Assembly (NCBI GenBank): GCA_023433615.1
Contig: JAEZCJ010000175.1
Coordinates: 1 to 55,348 of the forward strand
DNA from: Bacillota bacterium
GTDB taxonomy: Bacteria; Bacillota; Bacilli; Paenibacillales; Paenibacillaceae
Length of the DNA stretch: 55,348 nt
Direction: 5' to 3'
A model generated the notes under the pieces. That model saw nothing but the letters and a program-made list of their open reading frames with translations. It was not told the origin of the DNA and searched no databases. The position numbers were made by a program, and so were the translations under genes. Positions 48,929-55,348 of this stretch are shown in pieces. Within the stretch, counting starts at the first letter, position 1; every line of letters starts with the position of its first letter.

Positions 48929-49591
48929 TTATCTATAGCTCAATTTATTAGTTATCTCAGCTAACGTGGTTTTACTTAGATCATTTATGACTAATTCATG
49001 ATCTCCGAAATCAAGGTTATATGTCACATCATTCGGCACAACAACACAATGTACACCTGCAGCACGAGCAGCTTTCAGACCATTAGGAGAGTCTTCGAAG
49101 GCTAATGTGCATCTTCCTGCGCAGTTCAATTGTGACAGAACCTTATCGTATAACTCCGGATCGGGCTTAACTCTTGAAACCAAGTCTGCTGTCATGATTA
49201 CATCAAAATAAGACGATAACTGGTGTTCCTCTAAATAACCAGTAATCCATTCCATCTTTGAACTCGAAGCTATAGCAATCCCCATTTCCATCTCCTTCGC
49301 ATCCCTTAAACATGAGATGATTCCAGGTCTGACGGGTTGGCTGACCATATATTGATTATAATAGTCTCTTGATTTCGTTCTTATCTCACTTTCGCTAACC
49401 GTATTGTTTAACTTAGTGATCAAGTTTACTACAGGATTAAATGAATCAAACGAAGTGCCAATGCACTTGGACCAATCTTCTATTGACAATGTGAAATCAT
49501 AATCCTCATAAACTTTATTAAATGCTTGAAACCATGGTGTCTCTGTATCTATTATCGTCCCATCAAAATCAAATATCACCAATTGAATCAT
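48929..49591 (-). CDS. HAD family hydrolase (beta-phosphoglucomutase/phosphatase-like)
   Basis: A 220-residue HAD subfamily IA protein: VIFDFDGTIIDTETPWFQAF (motif I D-F-D), GIAIASSSKMEWITGYLEEH (motif II S-S-S-K), VSRVKPDPELYDKVL (Lys motif III), LAFEDSPNGLKAARAAGVHCVVVPN (motif IV). S-S-S and E-D-S-x-x-G point to the phosphatase/beta-PGM-like group. RBS GAGGGC. Probably a sugar-phosphate or nucleotide phosphatase. Confidence 0.88.
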   Translation of the reverse strand: MIQLVIFDFDGTIIDTETPWFQAFNKVYEDYDFTLSIEDWSKCIGTSFDSFNPVVNLITKLNNTVSESEIRTKSRDYYNQYMVSQPVRPGIISCLRDAKEMEMGIAIASSSKMEWITGYLEEHQLSSYFDVIMTADLVSRVKPDPELYDKVLSQLNCAGRCTLAFEDSPNGLKAARAAGVHCVVVPNDVTYNLDFGDHELVINDLSKTTLAEITNKLSYR

Positions 49592-49622
49592 AGAATGCCC
49601 TCACAATCACATTGATCTTTGC

Positions 49623-50114
49623 CTATTCGCTTCGATGATTTTCCAACAGGTCTTCCATCAATGTAGTTCCCCAGAACGGACCGGATTCTTTATGAATATA
49701 CCGTTTAATTACTTCCCGTATTGGATATGGTTGTAGATTATGTTCTTCCATTTGTTCAATTGGAATCCAATAAAACTCTAAGTGATCCTCTTTTGATTCC
49801 GGGTTGTTATTTCGATTGATTGTCGGCAATTCAACGATAAACAAATGGTTTATTTCTTGATGAAATACTTCAGAATAATCAAAGTGAGCTTCCACGCATC
49901 CTACATAGTCCCTGACAATACTTTCTTGCCCCAGTTCTTCCATGATCTCTCTACTTAAGGAGGCTCTTATCCCTTCTCTAAACTCGGCATGACCACCAGG
50001 TAAAAAGGTATTAGCCATTCCTTTACAGTGCGCAACGAGAATGTAATCATGATCAATGATCAAAGCTCTTGCCAACACATGGTACTTCGATTTTTGATTC
50101 TCGATATGCTTCAT
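49623..50114 (-). CDS. NUDIX hydrolase
   Basis: A 163-residue protein: YHVLARALIIDHDYILVAHCKGMANTFLPGG and the Nudix box GHAEFREGIRASLSREIMEE with L-G following. The extended tail FWGTTLMEDLLENHRSE is typical of one Bacillus NUDIX group. Start ATG 50114 with AGGA 10 bases upstream. Likely pyrophosphatase with unknown substrate. Confidence 0.86.
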   Translation of the reverse strand: MKHIENQKSKYHVLARALIIDHDYILVAHCKGMANTFLPGGHAEFREGIRASLSREIMEELGQESIVRDYVGCVEAHFDYSEVFHQEINHLFIVELPTINRNNNPESKEDHLEFYWIPIEQMEEHNLQPYPIREVIKRYIHKESGPFWGTTLMEDLLENHRSE

Positions 50115-50181
50115 CACATTCACATCCTAACCAATCACTCTCTATATTCTTGATATATTGCGAAGCTTAAGCATACATTGG

Positions 50182-50646
50182 CTACTTATCTTTGAATTTC
50201 TCCATATAAATTAGTGTCAGTGCTTCATTTAGAGGTTCTTGTTTAAACCTTTTATAACCCATACTCTCATAGAAACTAAGATTTCTAGTACTACGATGCC
50301 CTGTAAACAGCTCAAATCGTTTACAATCCATTACATTTTCCATCTCTCTCATCATCAATCGGCCGATTCCTTGCCCTTGGTGGCGTGGATGAACACAGAG
50401 CTTGTTTATATGACAAGTATCATTTGAATAGCTGACTCGAACCGATCCAATAATTTTCGAGTGACTAACCATTTTATAGAAAACACTTGTTATATACTTC
50501 TCTTGGATGTCTGATAAGGTTTGAATCAATGGTGGAATTACAATTTCTTTATACAGTTCGGCTTCACTTAAATAGGCAGTTTGTTGAAGCTCTAAAATGT
50601 CTTCAAGATCTTCAAATCTTGCTTTTTGTATATTAATCTTTATCAC
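50182..50646 (-). CDS. GNAT family N-acetyltransferase
   Basis: A 154-residue protein: INIQKARFEDLEDILELQQTAYLSEAELYKE, KIIGSVRVSYSNDTCHINKLCVHPRHQGQGIGRLMMREMENV (motif A, Q-G-Q-G-I-G), FELFTGHRSTRNLSFYESMGYKRFKQEPLNEALTLIYMEK (motif B). Start is uncertain: GTG 50646 was chosen, which overlaps a small reading frame stop (GTGA); an ATT start following GAGGTG would be unusual. Confidence 0.84.
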   Translation of the reverse strand: MIKINIQKARFEDLEDILELQQTAYLSEAELYKEIVIPPLIQTLSDIQEKYITSVFYKMVSHSKIIGSVRVSYSNDTCHINKLCVHPRHQGQGIGRLMMREMENVMDCKRFELFTGHRSTRNLSFYESMGYKRFKQEPLNEALTLIYMEKFKDK

Positions 50647-50753
50647 CTCACGCGTTTCAATTCGATGACTAAGCACTTTCCGCAACATTTTTCAAATTCG
50701 CAGGTCAAAATTAAGCACCCCGGTTTGTCAATTGTCTCCAATTCAGATGACAT
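50643..50753 (-). CDS. Possible 36-residue cysteine-rich small protein
   Basis: An ATG at 50753, inside the last codons of the HAD gene and with AAAGGA 11 bases upstream, opens MSSELETIDKPGCLILTCEF and continues EKCCGKCLVIELKRVR. Its TGA overlaps the GTG start of the GNAT gene. The CEFEKCCGKC cluster and the head-to-tail overlaps with both neighbours suggest translation, but chance cannot be excluded. Family unknown. Confidence 0.35.
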   Translation of the reverse strand: MSSELETIDKPGCLILTCEFEKCCGKCLVIELKRVR

Positions 50754-51384
50754 TCAGAATGATGTCCTTTAGCTCAATCAAATTGTTGATTCGATAGCTT
50801 GCCTCTGAGAAATCATGTGTTTTCGTGAAGTCATTATAGACAATCGCGCAATCAATCCCGGCTGCCACAGCGGAACTCAATCCTCTGTTTGAATCCTCAA
50901 CAATCAGAGTCTCCTCTTTGGCAGCCCCGAATCGATTTAGACCGGTTAAGTATGGCTCCGGGTGAGGTTTGGAGCGCTTGTAGTCTTCACGGACAAGAAC
51001 GAAATCCATGAATTGCGTTATCTTGCGTTTTTCGTGAATGAGTTGAAAATCCGCACGTTTCGAGGTCGTTATGATGGCCATACGGGCGTACTTTGATAGT
51101 TCAGCTAGCGCTTCAACGACGCCTTCGATCTCTATGTCTTCTTTCCTCAAGTATTCCTGATAATAGTAATTGCGGACCTCTCGCTGCTTGCTGATCGTCT
51201 GGTCATCCATACCTGCCGCCTTGGCTTGGGCCCAAGTGCCATATGACTGAGTCATATCTCGGAGGTATTGATCTTTATCCAATATAAATCCAACATCAGC
51301 CAGAGCTCGTTCTCCCGCTTTGTAGTACCAGTATTCAGTATCCACCAGAACGCCATCATGATCGAAGAGTATGTATTTTTTCAA
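50743..51384 (-). CDS. HAD family hydrolase
   Basis: A 213-residue HAD IA protein: YILFDHDGVLVDTEYWYYKAG (motif I D-H-D), MAIITTSKRADFQLIHEKR (motif II T-T-S-K), YKRSKPHPEPYLTGLNRFG (motif III K-P), ETLIVEDSNRGLSSAVAAGIDCAIV (motif IV E-D-S-x-x-G). Starts with TTG behind AAAAGGAGAAC. Probable sugar-phosphate phosphatase or beta-phosphoglucomutase-like enzyme. Confidence 0.87.
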   Translation of the reverse strand: MKKYILFDHDGVLVDTEYWYYKAGERALADVGFILDKDQYLRDMTQSYGTWAQAKAAGMDDQTISKQREVRNYYYQEYLRKEDIEIEGVVEALAELSKYARMAIITTSKRADFQLIHEKRKITQFMDFVLVREDYKRSKPHPEPYLTGLNRFGAAKEETLIVEDSNRGLSSAVAAGIDCAIVYNDFTKTHDFSEASYRINNLIELKDIILNVI

Positions 51385-51485
51385 TGTATTGTTCTCCTTT
51401 TGGACATAAGCAACTTTCCTTTGTCATCAACAATGAAGCCATGAGCTTCGTGTACCTTGCCTGCTATTAAATATTCATTGATTTT
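51381..51485 (-). pseudogene. 3' remnant of an unidentified gene
   Basis: The 82-base gap between the YfiT-like gene and the HAD gene, plus the start of the gap's flanks, is open in one frame: KINEYLIAGKVHEAHGFIV and then DDKGKLLMSKRRTIH, ending TGA at 51381 inside the HAD start. The composition and the charged ending look like a real C-terminus, but there is no start codon or RBS; it begins inside the YfiT-like gene's end. I read it as a truncated gene. Family not identified. Confidence 0.35.
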
Positions 51486-51991
51486 CGCAAAGTTGTTATA
51501 TGGGCTACATGGTGCTTTCCGTGCCAAGCATATAGTCCAAGATTGTAATCAAGGCTGATCAATGCTTGTGATCCCGGGTGATAGAATTGTTTCTGATAAT
51601 CAGACTCACTCATAGATCGCAATAGGTTGATCCACTTTTTATGCAATGCTTCGATTAGCATTATTGAGAGATTAATATCAGTACTTTCACTATCATGAAG
51701 ATTCGCCCATCGATCTTCATAATAAGGTTTTATTGTAGGCGTATCTTCAGTAAGAGAGAGTTTAAATCGAATATAACTATTCATATGGCTATCAGCCAAA
51801 TGATGTACAACCTGCCGAAGATTCCAACCGCCCTCACGATATTCCAAATCTAATTGTTCTTCAGTCAAATCCTTGACAGCCTCTTTCAAAATGTTAGGTA
51901 ATTTTTCAATTTCACTAATCCAAATTGCTCTTTGCGATGAAGATCCCATTTCAAAGTATTCAAATTTTCCGATCGGATATCTATTATCCAT
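51467..51991 (-). CDS. YfiT/BstA-like DinB-fold metal-dependent protein
   Basis: A 174-residue protein: RYPIGKFEYFEMGSSSQRAIWISEIEKLPN, LEYREGGWNLRQVVHHLADSHMNSYIRFKLSLTEDTPTIKPYYEDRWANLHDS (first His pair) and YAWHGKHHVAHITTLRKSM (second metal His pair). This closely follows B. subtilis YfiT, a metal-dependent hydrolase-like member of the BstA thiol-transferase family. RBS AGGGAGAGG at ATG 51991. Paralogue at 36259. Confidence 0.9.
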   Translation of the reverse strand: MDNRYPIGKFEYFEMGSSSQRAIWISEIEKLPNILKEAVKDLTEEQLDLEYREGGWNLRQVVHHLADSHMNSYIRFKLSLTEDTPTIKPYYEDRWANLHDSESTDINLSIMLIEALHKKWINLLRSMSESDYQKQFYHPGSQALISLDYNLGLYAWHGKHHVAHITTLRKSMNI

Positions 51992-52037
51992 TGAAACCTC
52001 TCCCTTCGCTGTCACGTTTCATTAAGCCGAAGCCACC

Positions 52038-52817
52038 CTAAAAAAAGTACTTTTCCAGTGCATAGCAAACGCCATCTTCATCATTCGTTAAAGCCACATC
52101 ATTCGCGATTCTCTTCACCTCATCTGGCGCATTGCCCATCGCAATCCCCATTCCAGCATATTCAAGCATATCGATATCGTTGTAATAATCACCGATGGCG
52201 ATTAATTCTTCAGGCGGAATTTGATACTGAATTAACAGGTCACGTATAGCATTGGTTTTGCAAGTATGTTGATGGACGATTTCTTTGTAATGTTCTGCGT
52301 CTGCTCTTTTCCGTAAATGTTCGTCATATTCAACATGCTGCCATCCACTCATGAAGCGATGGTCGGAAACGACAAATTTTAGAATTGGCTCTTTGATTTT
52401 GAGGAGATTTGGGATGATCGCATACTTCGTACTATATTTCTGATAGTGTTCTTGGTGAAAATCACTGATGGATTCGACATAATACCGAAAAGCTGTATTC
52501 ACAGCACAATGGATCTCTCGCTCACGGCAAAGCCGAATTGTTTCTTCAACATCCCGAATATGAAATGAGTAATCATTTAATACTTTCTTCTGATTAACGT
52601 CAATCGTGACAGCTCCATCAGTTGATATTAATATACCTGAATAACTTAATCGATCCAGAACGCTCGACATCTGTACATAATATCTGCCCGTCGCTAGAAT
52701 AACTATAACTCCAGCATCTGATAGGGCTTGTAGTTTTTGTTTATTCTTCTCGCTTACATGGCCTTGGCTATCTAACAACGTTCCATCTAAATCCAGCGCT
52801 ACTGCTCTATATTTCAC
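52038..52817 (-). CDS. Cof-type HAD-IIB family hydrolase
   Basis: A 259-residue protein: AVALDLDGTLLDSQGHVSEKNKQKLQALSDAGVIVILATGR (motif I and II; T-G-R), ISTDGAVTID, CKTNAIRDLLIQYQIPPEELIAIGDYYNDIDMLEYAGMGIAMGNAPDEVKRIANDVALTNDEDGVCYALEKYF (motif III and IV). A Cof/YkrA-like sugar-phosphatase. Start is GTG 52817 with GGTGAGG close upstream. Confidence 0.92.
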   Translation of the reverse strand: MKYRAVALDLDGTLLDSQGHVSEKNKQKLQALSDAGVIVILATGRYYVQMSSVLDRLSYSGILISTDGAVTIDVNQKKVLNDYSFHIRDVEETIRLCREREIHCAVNTAFRYYVESISDFHQEHYQKYSTKYAIIPNLLKIKEPILKFVVSDHRFMSGWQHVEYDEHLRKRADAEHYKEIVHQHTCKTNAIRDLLIQYQIPPEELIAIGDYYNDIDMLEYAGMGIAMGNAPDEVKRIANDVALTNDEDGVCYALEKYFF

Positions 52818-52865
52818 ATCCTCACCAGACTTTCATTCGATATTAGATCATCATGTTTTTACAAT

Positions 52866-53141
52866 TTATCTCTTCTTTCTCATTCTTTCTTCGAGTATTT
52901 GAATTTCTTCATTTGCTTCTTTAATCAAAAACTTTAGAGATACTCCGGCAACTAGCGAAGAGAACGAGATGAAAAAACAAATCAACATCCAGATTGTCCC
53001 TCTTAGATCATTGGTAAAATTATACGAAAGAACCTCCGTAAACTGGCTGCTTGCAAAGAATATGAGTGTCAGCACGGAAAAAAGAACGAAAAGAAAAATA
53101 AAGAGATTGGACAATTTATTCGTTTTCTCAAAGAAAATCAT
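52866..53141 (-). CDS. Small membrane protein with coiled-coil tail
   Basis: A 91-residue protein with two helices (LSNLFIFLFVLFSVLTLIFFASS and IWMLICFFISFSSLVAGVSL) and a charged tail KEANEEIQILEERMRKKR. The start at 53141 has AAGGAGGA upstream; the longer frame to 53207 has no RBS and overlaps the decayed GNAT gene. Unknown function. A+T-rich coding. Confidence 0.6.
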   Translation of the reverse strand: MIFFEKTNKLSNLFIFLFVLFSVLTLIFFASSQFTEVLSYNFTNDLRGTIWMLICFFISFSSLVAGVSLKFLIKEANEEIQILEERMRKKR

Positions 53142-53196
53142 TATACGACTGTCCTCCTTCACAAACCTTATAAACGATACTGACGCCAGAACCTTC

Positions 53197-53545
53197 TCAC
53201 ACTTCATTTAGGTCTTTCTTAAAGTAGTAGTGTCTATTACCGAGTGGGGCATTCTCGATTATCCCCATTTCTTTATAACCATGCTTCTTGTAGAAGTCTG
53301 GTGCTTGAAAACTGAAAGTGTTTAATTTTACGAATGAGCAATTATGATCTCTAGCTATCTTTTCAGCCTCTTCCAATCACACTATTGAGTCCGGCAATAA
53401 TTATTCCTTTATCATTTTTCACGCATAAATTAATCTCTTCATATCTACCGTTCAGTACATGACAAGAATTGAATTCAATGAGTCTACTTCTCACATAATT
53501 AGCCTCTTCACGAGTTCCTTTAGATACTTTGGGAGAGTTAGACAT
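53197..53545 (-). pseudogene. GNAT gene with internal deletion and frameshift
   Basis: The 5' part (ATG 53545 behind AGGAGG) reads MSNSPKVSKGTREEANYVRS up to GIIIAGLNSVI, the start of a GNAT domain. Then the frame breaks, and the other frame continues EEAEKIARDHNCSFVKLNTF, FQAPDFYKKHGYKEMGIIENAP and GNRHYYFKKDLNEV to a stop at 53197. About 20-40 residues covering the acetyl-CoA-binding motif A are missing in between. The product cannot be an active acetyltransferase. Confidence 0.75.
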
Positions 53546-53585
53546 TGGGTCCTCCTGAGATTTTGACATGTTTCCAGCGAATCGA

Positions 53586-54242
53586 TCAATTCAGTATTGT
53601 TAGCTTCACTCTTTTTACTTTCAAATTATCAAAGATGATTTCATGAATCCCTTTGTTCATACATTCCCCAATCATCTTATTGAAAATCTTCGAGATTAGA
53701 ATGCTATCTCCCAATGCGTCGTGCCTTTGAAAATCTGTATCATCAATCTTGTAGTAACGAATTAAGAAATTGGTTGATACAATATCAGTGATTTCCGGAT
53801 GTAAGTATGTAAACAAAGCCTTTGTATCAAGAGCTATAGGGAGATCCAGCGTTTTATTATTTCTTTTACATTCCTCGCGTAAAAGTGGGAGGTCATATTC
53901 ATATCCAGCTTGCGTTACTAGGACGCATCCTTTGATGAAAGCGTAAAATTCATCTATTATAGATGAAAAAGCATGAGCTTTTTCAACATCACTATTCGAT
54001 ATTCCTGTTAGACTTTCAATAAACTCTGGTATTGGTTTGGCTGGTCGTACAAGCGTCATATATTGTTCGATTACCGAACCATTTTCTCCAAGGATTACTG
54101 CACCAATTTGAATAATCTGATCGTTCATCTCATCTGGTCCGGTCGCTTCACAATCAAATACACAGAACCTTCTTTTATCGATCTCTTGAAGTATGAAATC
54201 TGTAATGACGTACTCACTATCAGATAGATTTTTAATCCTCAT
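53586..54242 (-). CDS. DnaQ-like 3'-5' exonuclease
   Basis: A 218-residue DEDDh exonuclease: RFCVFDCEATGPDEMNDQIIQIGAV (motif I, D-x-E), VLVTQAGYEYDLPLLREECKR (motif II, with D), HDALGDSILISKIFNKM (motif III, H-x4-D), and the middle LTGISNSDVEKAHAFSSIIDEFYAF (as in T-G-I-x-x-x-x-x). It belongs to the DnaQ/PolC-exo superfamily. Possible role in DNA or RNA degradation or repair. RBS AAAGGTG. Confidence 0.88.
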   Translation of the reverse strand: MRIKNLSDSEYVITDFILQEIDKRRFCVFDCEATGPDEMNDQIIQIGAVILGENGSVIEQYMTLVRPAKPIPEFIESLTGISNSDVEKAHAFSSIIDEFYAFIKGCVLVTQAGYEYDLPLLREECKRNNKTLDLPIALDTKALFTYLHPEITDIVSTNFLIRYYKIDDTDFQRHDALGDSILISKIFNKMIGECMNKGIHEIIFDNLKVKRVKLTILN

Positions 54243-54266
54243 CGTATCACCTTTTCTATAGCGTGG

Positions 54267-54401
54267 TTAGCAAGAATGTCGGAATCTCTTTCTAATCATC
54301 CTGAGCTGACCTCTATGGTTTATCTCTTCTTCAAATACATGGAACCACATGAAACTCTTCAATATACAACCACTCATCGTTAACTGATCCGAAGAATCAC
54401 T
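54267..54401 (-). pseudogene. 3' remnant of a DinB family gene
   Basis: Downstream of the zinc-protein stop one frame reads MSGCILKSFMWFHVFEEEIN and HRGQLRMIRKRF before a stop at 54267. W-F-H-V-F-E-E-E-x-x-H-R-G-Q-x-x-x-I-R-K-R is the typical DinB/YfiT-like C-terminus with the last metal histidine. The rest of the gene is missing (a stop follows immediately upstream) and there is no RBS. This is a truncated fragment of a DinB family gene. Confidence 0.6.
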
Positions 54402-54402
54402 T

Positions 54403-54600
54403 TCATATCAATTTGTCATAACCTTTTGGATCCAATAGGTCTGGGTTATAATCCACATTAACCTGTGCTTCTTGTTTCATATTCTGATTGCATTTTTTAC
54501 ATATGTAACTTTTCAGTTTGATACTCTTATAATCATTGTATCTTCTATCAATTGGACTTATAACTTCTTCAATCCGACAAAGCAAACAAGTCACTTTCAC
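54403..54600 (-). CDS. YlaI-like (DUF2197) small zinc protein
   Basis: A 65-residue protein: MKVTCLLCRIEEVISPIDRR (C-x2-C) and KSYICKKCNQNMK (C-x2-C), a zinc-ribbon pattern like Bacillus YlaI. Start GTG 54600 behind AGGAGG. Compared with YlaI it has a longer C-terminus (AQVNVDYNPDLLDPKGYDKLI). Function unknown. Confidence 0.75.
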   Translation of the reverse strand: MKVTCLLCRIEEVISPIDRRYNDYKSIKLKSYICKKCNQNMKQEAQVNVDYNPDLLDPKGYDKLI

Positions 54601-54643
54601 TCTAACTACCTCCTGTTCAGGGTTCTCCGCAGATTATGCTTCT

Positions 54644-54784
54644 CTAATAATGCAACAGTCTATTCCAGATCGTTTCGGCAGAAACAATTGGGTTCGAAGC
54701 AATTTCAAAGTAATCTCTTGCATCGGATATCGTCAGGCATTCACGGGTTGCTACCCGGTCCAGCGCAGTGAGAGGCGAATGCCC
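54644..54784 (-). pseudogene. 3' remnant of an unidentified gene
   Basis: Right after the histidine phosphatase stop one frame stays open for 46 codons: PLTALDRVATRECLTISDAR, then DYFEIASNPIVSAETIWNRL and LHY, stopping at 54644. There is no start codon (a TGA sits directly upstream). The sequence looks like the C-terminus of a globular protein. A 9-bp inverted repeat (GCATTCACG/CGTGAATGC) flanks its beginning. Family not recognised; a chance ORF is possible. Confidence 0.35.
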
Positions 54785-55348
54785 TCATCGTGAATGCGGC
54801 ATTTTGATGTCGACCAATTCTTGAGTAATCTTTCGCAAGTGTCCCGTATCATTCATTCTGTTTACTGTCTTGCTTTTGTTCCATTTCGTAATAGAAACAT
54901 GCGTAATACTACATGGATCGATCTCAAAAGTGATCTTTTCGATCATTTCATTTGGAAATTCAAGCCACCATTGTAGTATTGCACTGGCAGTGTTTGCATG
55001 TGTTATGATCACTGCGGTGCCAGTAATATCCTCATTGATTTCCTCCATACATTTAGCGACTCTGGAATAGAGCATATTCCAGCTCTCTGCTTCTGGATAA
55101 GGGACCCAATCAAGTATTGGTCTTGTAATAGGAATTTCTAATAATCTAGCTTCTTCTCGAGTCTTATTTGCAGCAATCCCATTGTTAAGCTCACGTAAAC
55201 CATTCTTGATAATTGGCTTACATGTAACATAGTTTCCAATAATCTCAGCAGTCTCTCTTGCCCTGGATAAATCACTACAATACAATTTATATCTCTTATC
55301 TTTCAAAAGTCCCTGCAGCTTTTCGCCAGTATTTTCCGCCTGTTGTTG
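54785..55348 (-). CDS. Histidine phosphatase family protein (N-terminus outside the window)
   Basis: Open to the right edge; the visible part reads ...LLKDKRYKLYCSDLSRARETAEIIGNYVTC, then GLRELNNGIAANKTREEARLLE, PYPEAESWNMLYSRVAKCMEEI, AVIITHANTASAILQWWLEF (second catalytic His motif T-H-A-N) and SITHVSITKWN. It matches the PGM-like phosphatase family from the second quarter on. The RHG motif is expected beyond 55348. Last gene of the array in this window. Confidence 0.85.
   Translation of the reverse strand, partial: QQQAENTGEKLQGLLKDKRYKLYCSDLSRARETAEIIGNYVTCKPIIKNGLRELNNGIAANKTREEARLLEIPITRPILDWVPYPEAESWNMLYSRVAKCMEEINEDITGTAVIITHANTASAILQWWLEFPNEMIEKITFEIDPCSITHVSITKWNKSKTVNRMNDTGHLRKITQELVDIKMPHSR

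Noticed and set aside
28464..55348. Integron-like cassette array
   Set aside because: The single-gene, one-strand layout is reminiscent of a cassette array, but I found no repeated attC-like sequences between genes and no integrase.
1..55348. CRISPR arrays, tRNA, rRNA, insertion sequences, prophage or defence operons
   Set aside because: No repeat-spacer pattern, no clover-leaf or rRNA sequence, no transposase, integrase, capsid or restriction gene could be read on either strand.

Overview
The window looks like chromosomal DNA from a spore-former-type Bacillota, most probably Paenibacillaceae (Paenibacillus or Cohnella). The reasons are G-rich ribosome binding sites in front of nearly every gene, TTG and GTG starts, a surface protein with three SLH domains, and families typical of this group: YtxJ of the bacillithiol system, DUF420 (YozB-like), DUF1450, DUF4023-like, PrsA-type foldase, YfiT/DinB proteins and a YlaI-like zinc protein. 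I see no rRNA, tRNA, CRISPR array, transposase, integrase or phage structural gene.

Layout. (1) 0-16.8 kb is a G+C-rich core segment on both strands: a secreted phytase/esterase-like beta-propeller protein, YtxJ, a DUF420 membrane protein, two metallophosphoesterases, a SulP transporter, DedA, a membrane-anchored PrsA-like foldase, a PilZ protein, a beta-lactamase-like serine hydrolase, GNAT and DinB proteins, glutamyl-Q tRNA(Asp) synthetase, ferritin, and a DUF1450 protein behind a good Fur box. (2) 16.8-25 kb, all minus strand, holds a DMT exporter, a MATE exporter, a xylose-isomerase-like sugar epimerase, three Gfo/Idh/MocA oxidoreductases and an AraC regulator, together resembling a sugar or inositol utilisation region. 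(3) 25-28.4 kb has the FnIII-SLH surface protein (plus strand) and small envelope proteins. (4) From 28.4 kb to the right edge everything is on the minus strand: roughly 45 short genes packed tightly, often overlapping by 4 nt. They belong over and over to the same few families: GNAT acetyltransferases, NUDIX hydrolases, HAD phosphatases, histidine phosphatases, HD phosphohydrolases, DinB/YfiT proteins, SAM methyltransferases and VOC proteins, with single tautomerase, DUF1801, exonuclease and zinc-ribbon genes.

The most striking feature is this last array. It reads as a house-cleaning and detoxification gene island (nucleotide-pool, phosphate-ester and acyl-transfer enzymes) that is still being built and lost: among its intact genes are several clear scars of gene decay, including a histidine phosphatase missing its N-terminal half, the first 15-18 codons of a VOC protein, a GNAT gene lacking its acetyl-CoA-binding segment, and a C-terminal DinB fragment. 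The DNA also becomes visibly more A+T-rich towards the right end. Two array genes have a good sigma-A-type promoter followed by a terminator-like hairpin before the start codon, suggesting attenuation or shared termination.

All function calls come from reading motifs in the translated sequence; no database search was made. Start codons were chosen from visible ribosome binding sites.
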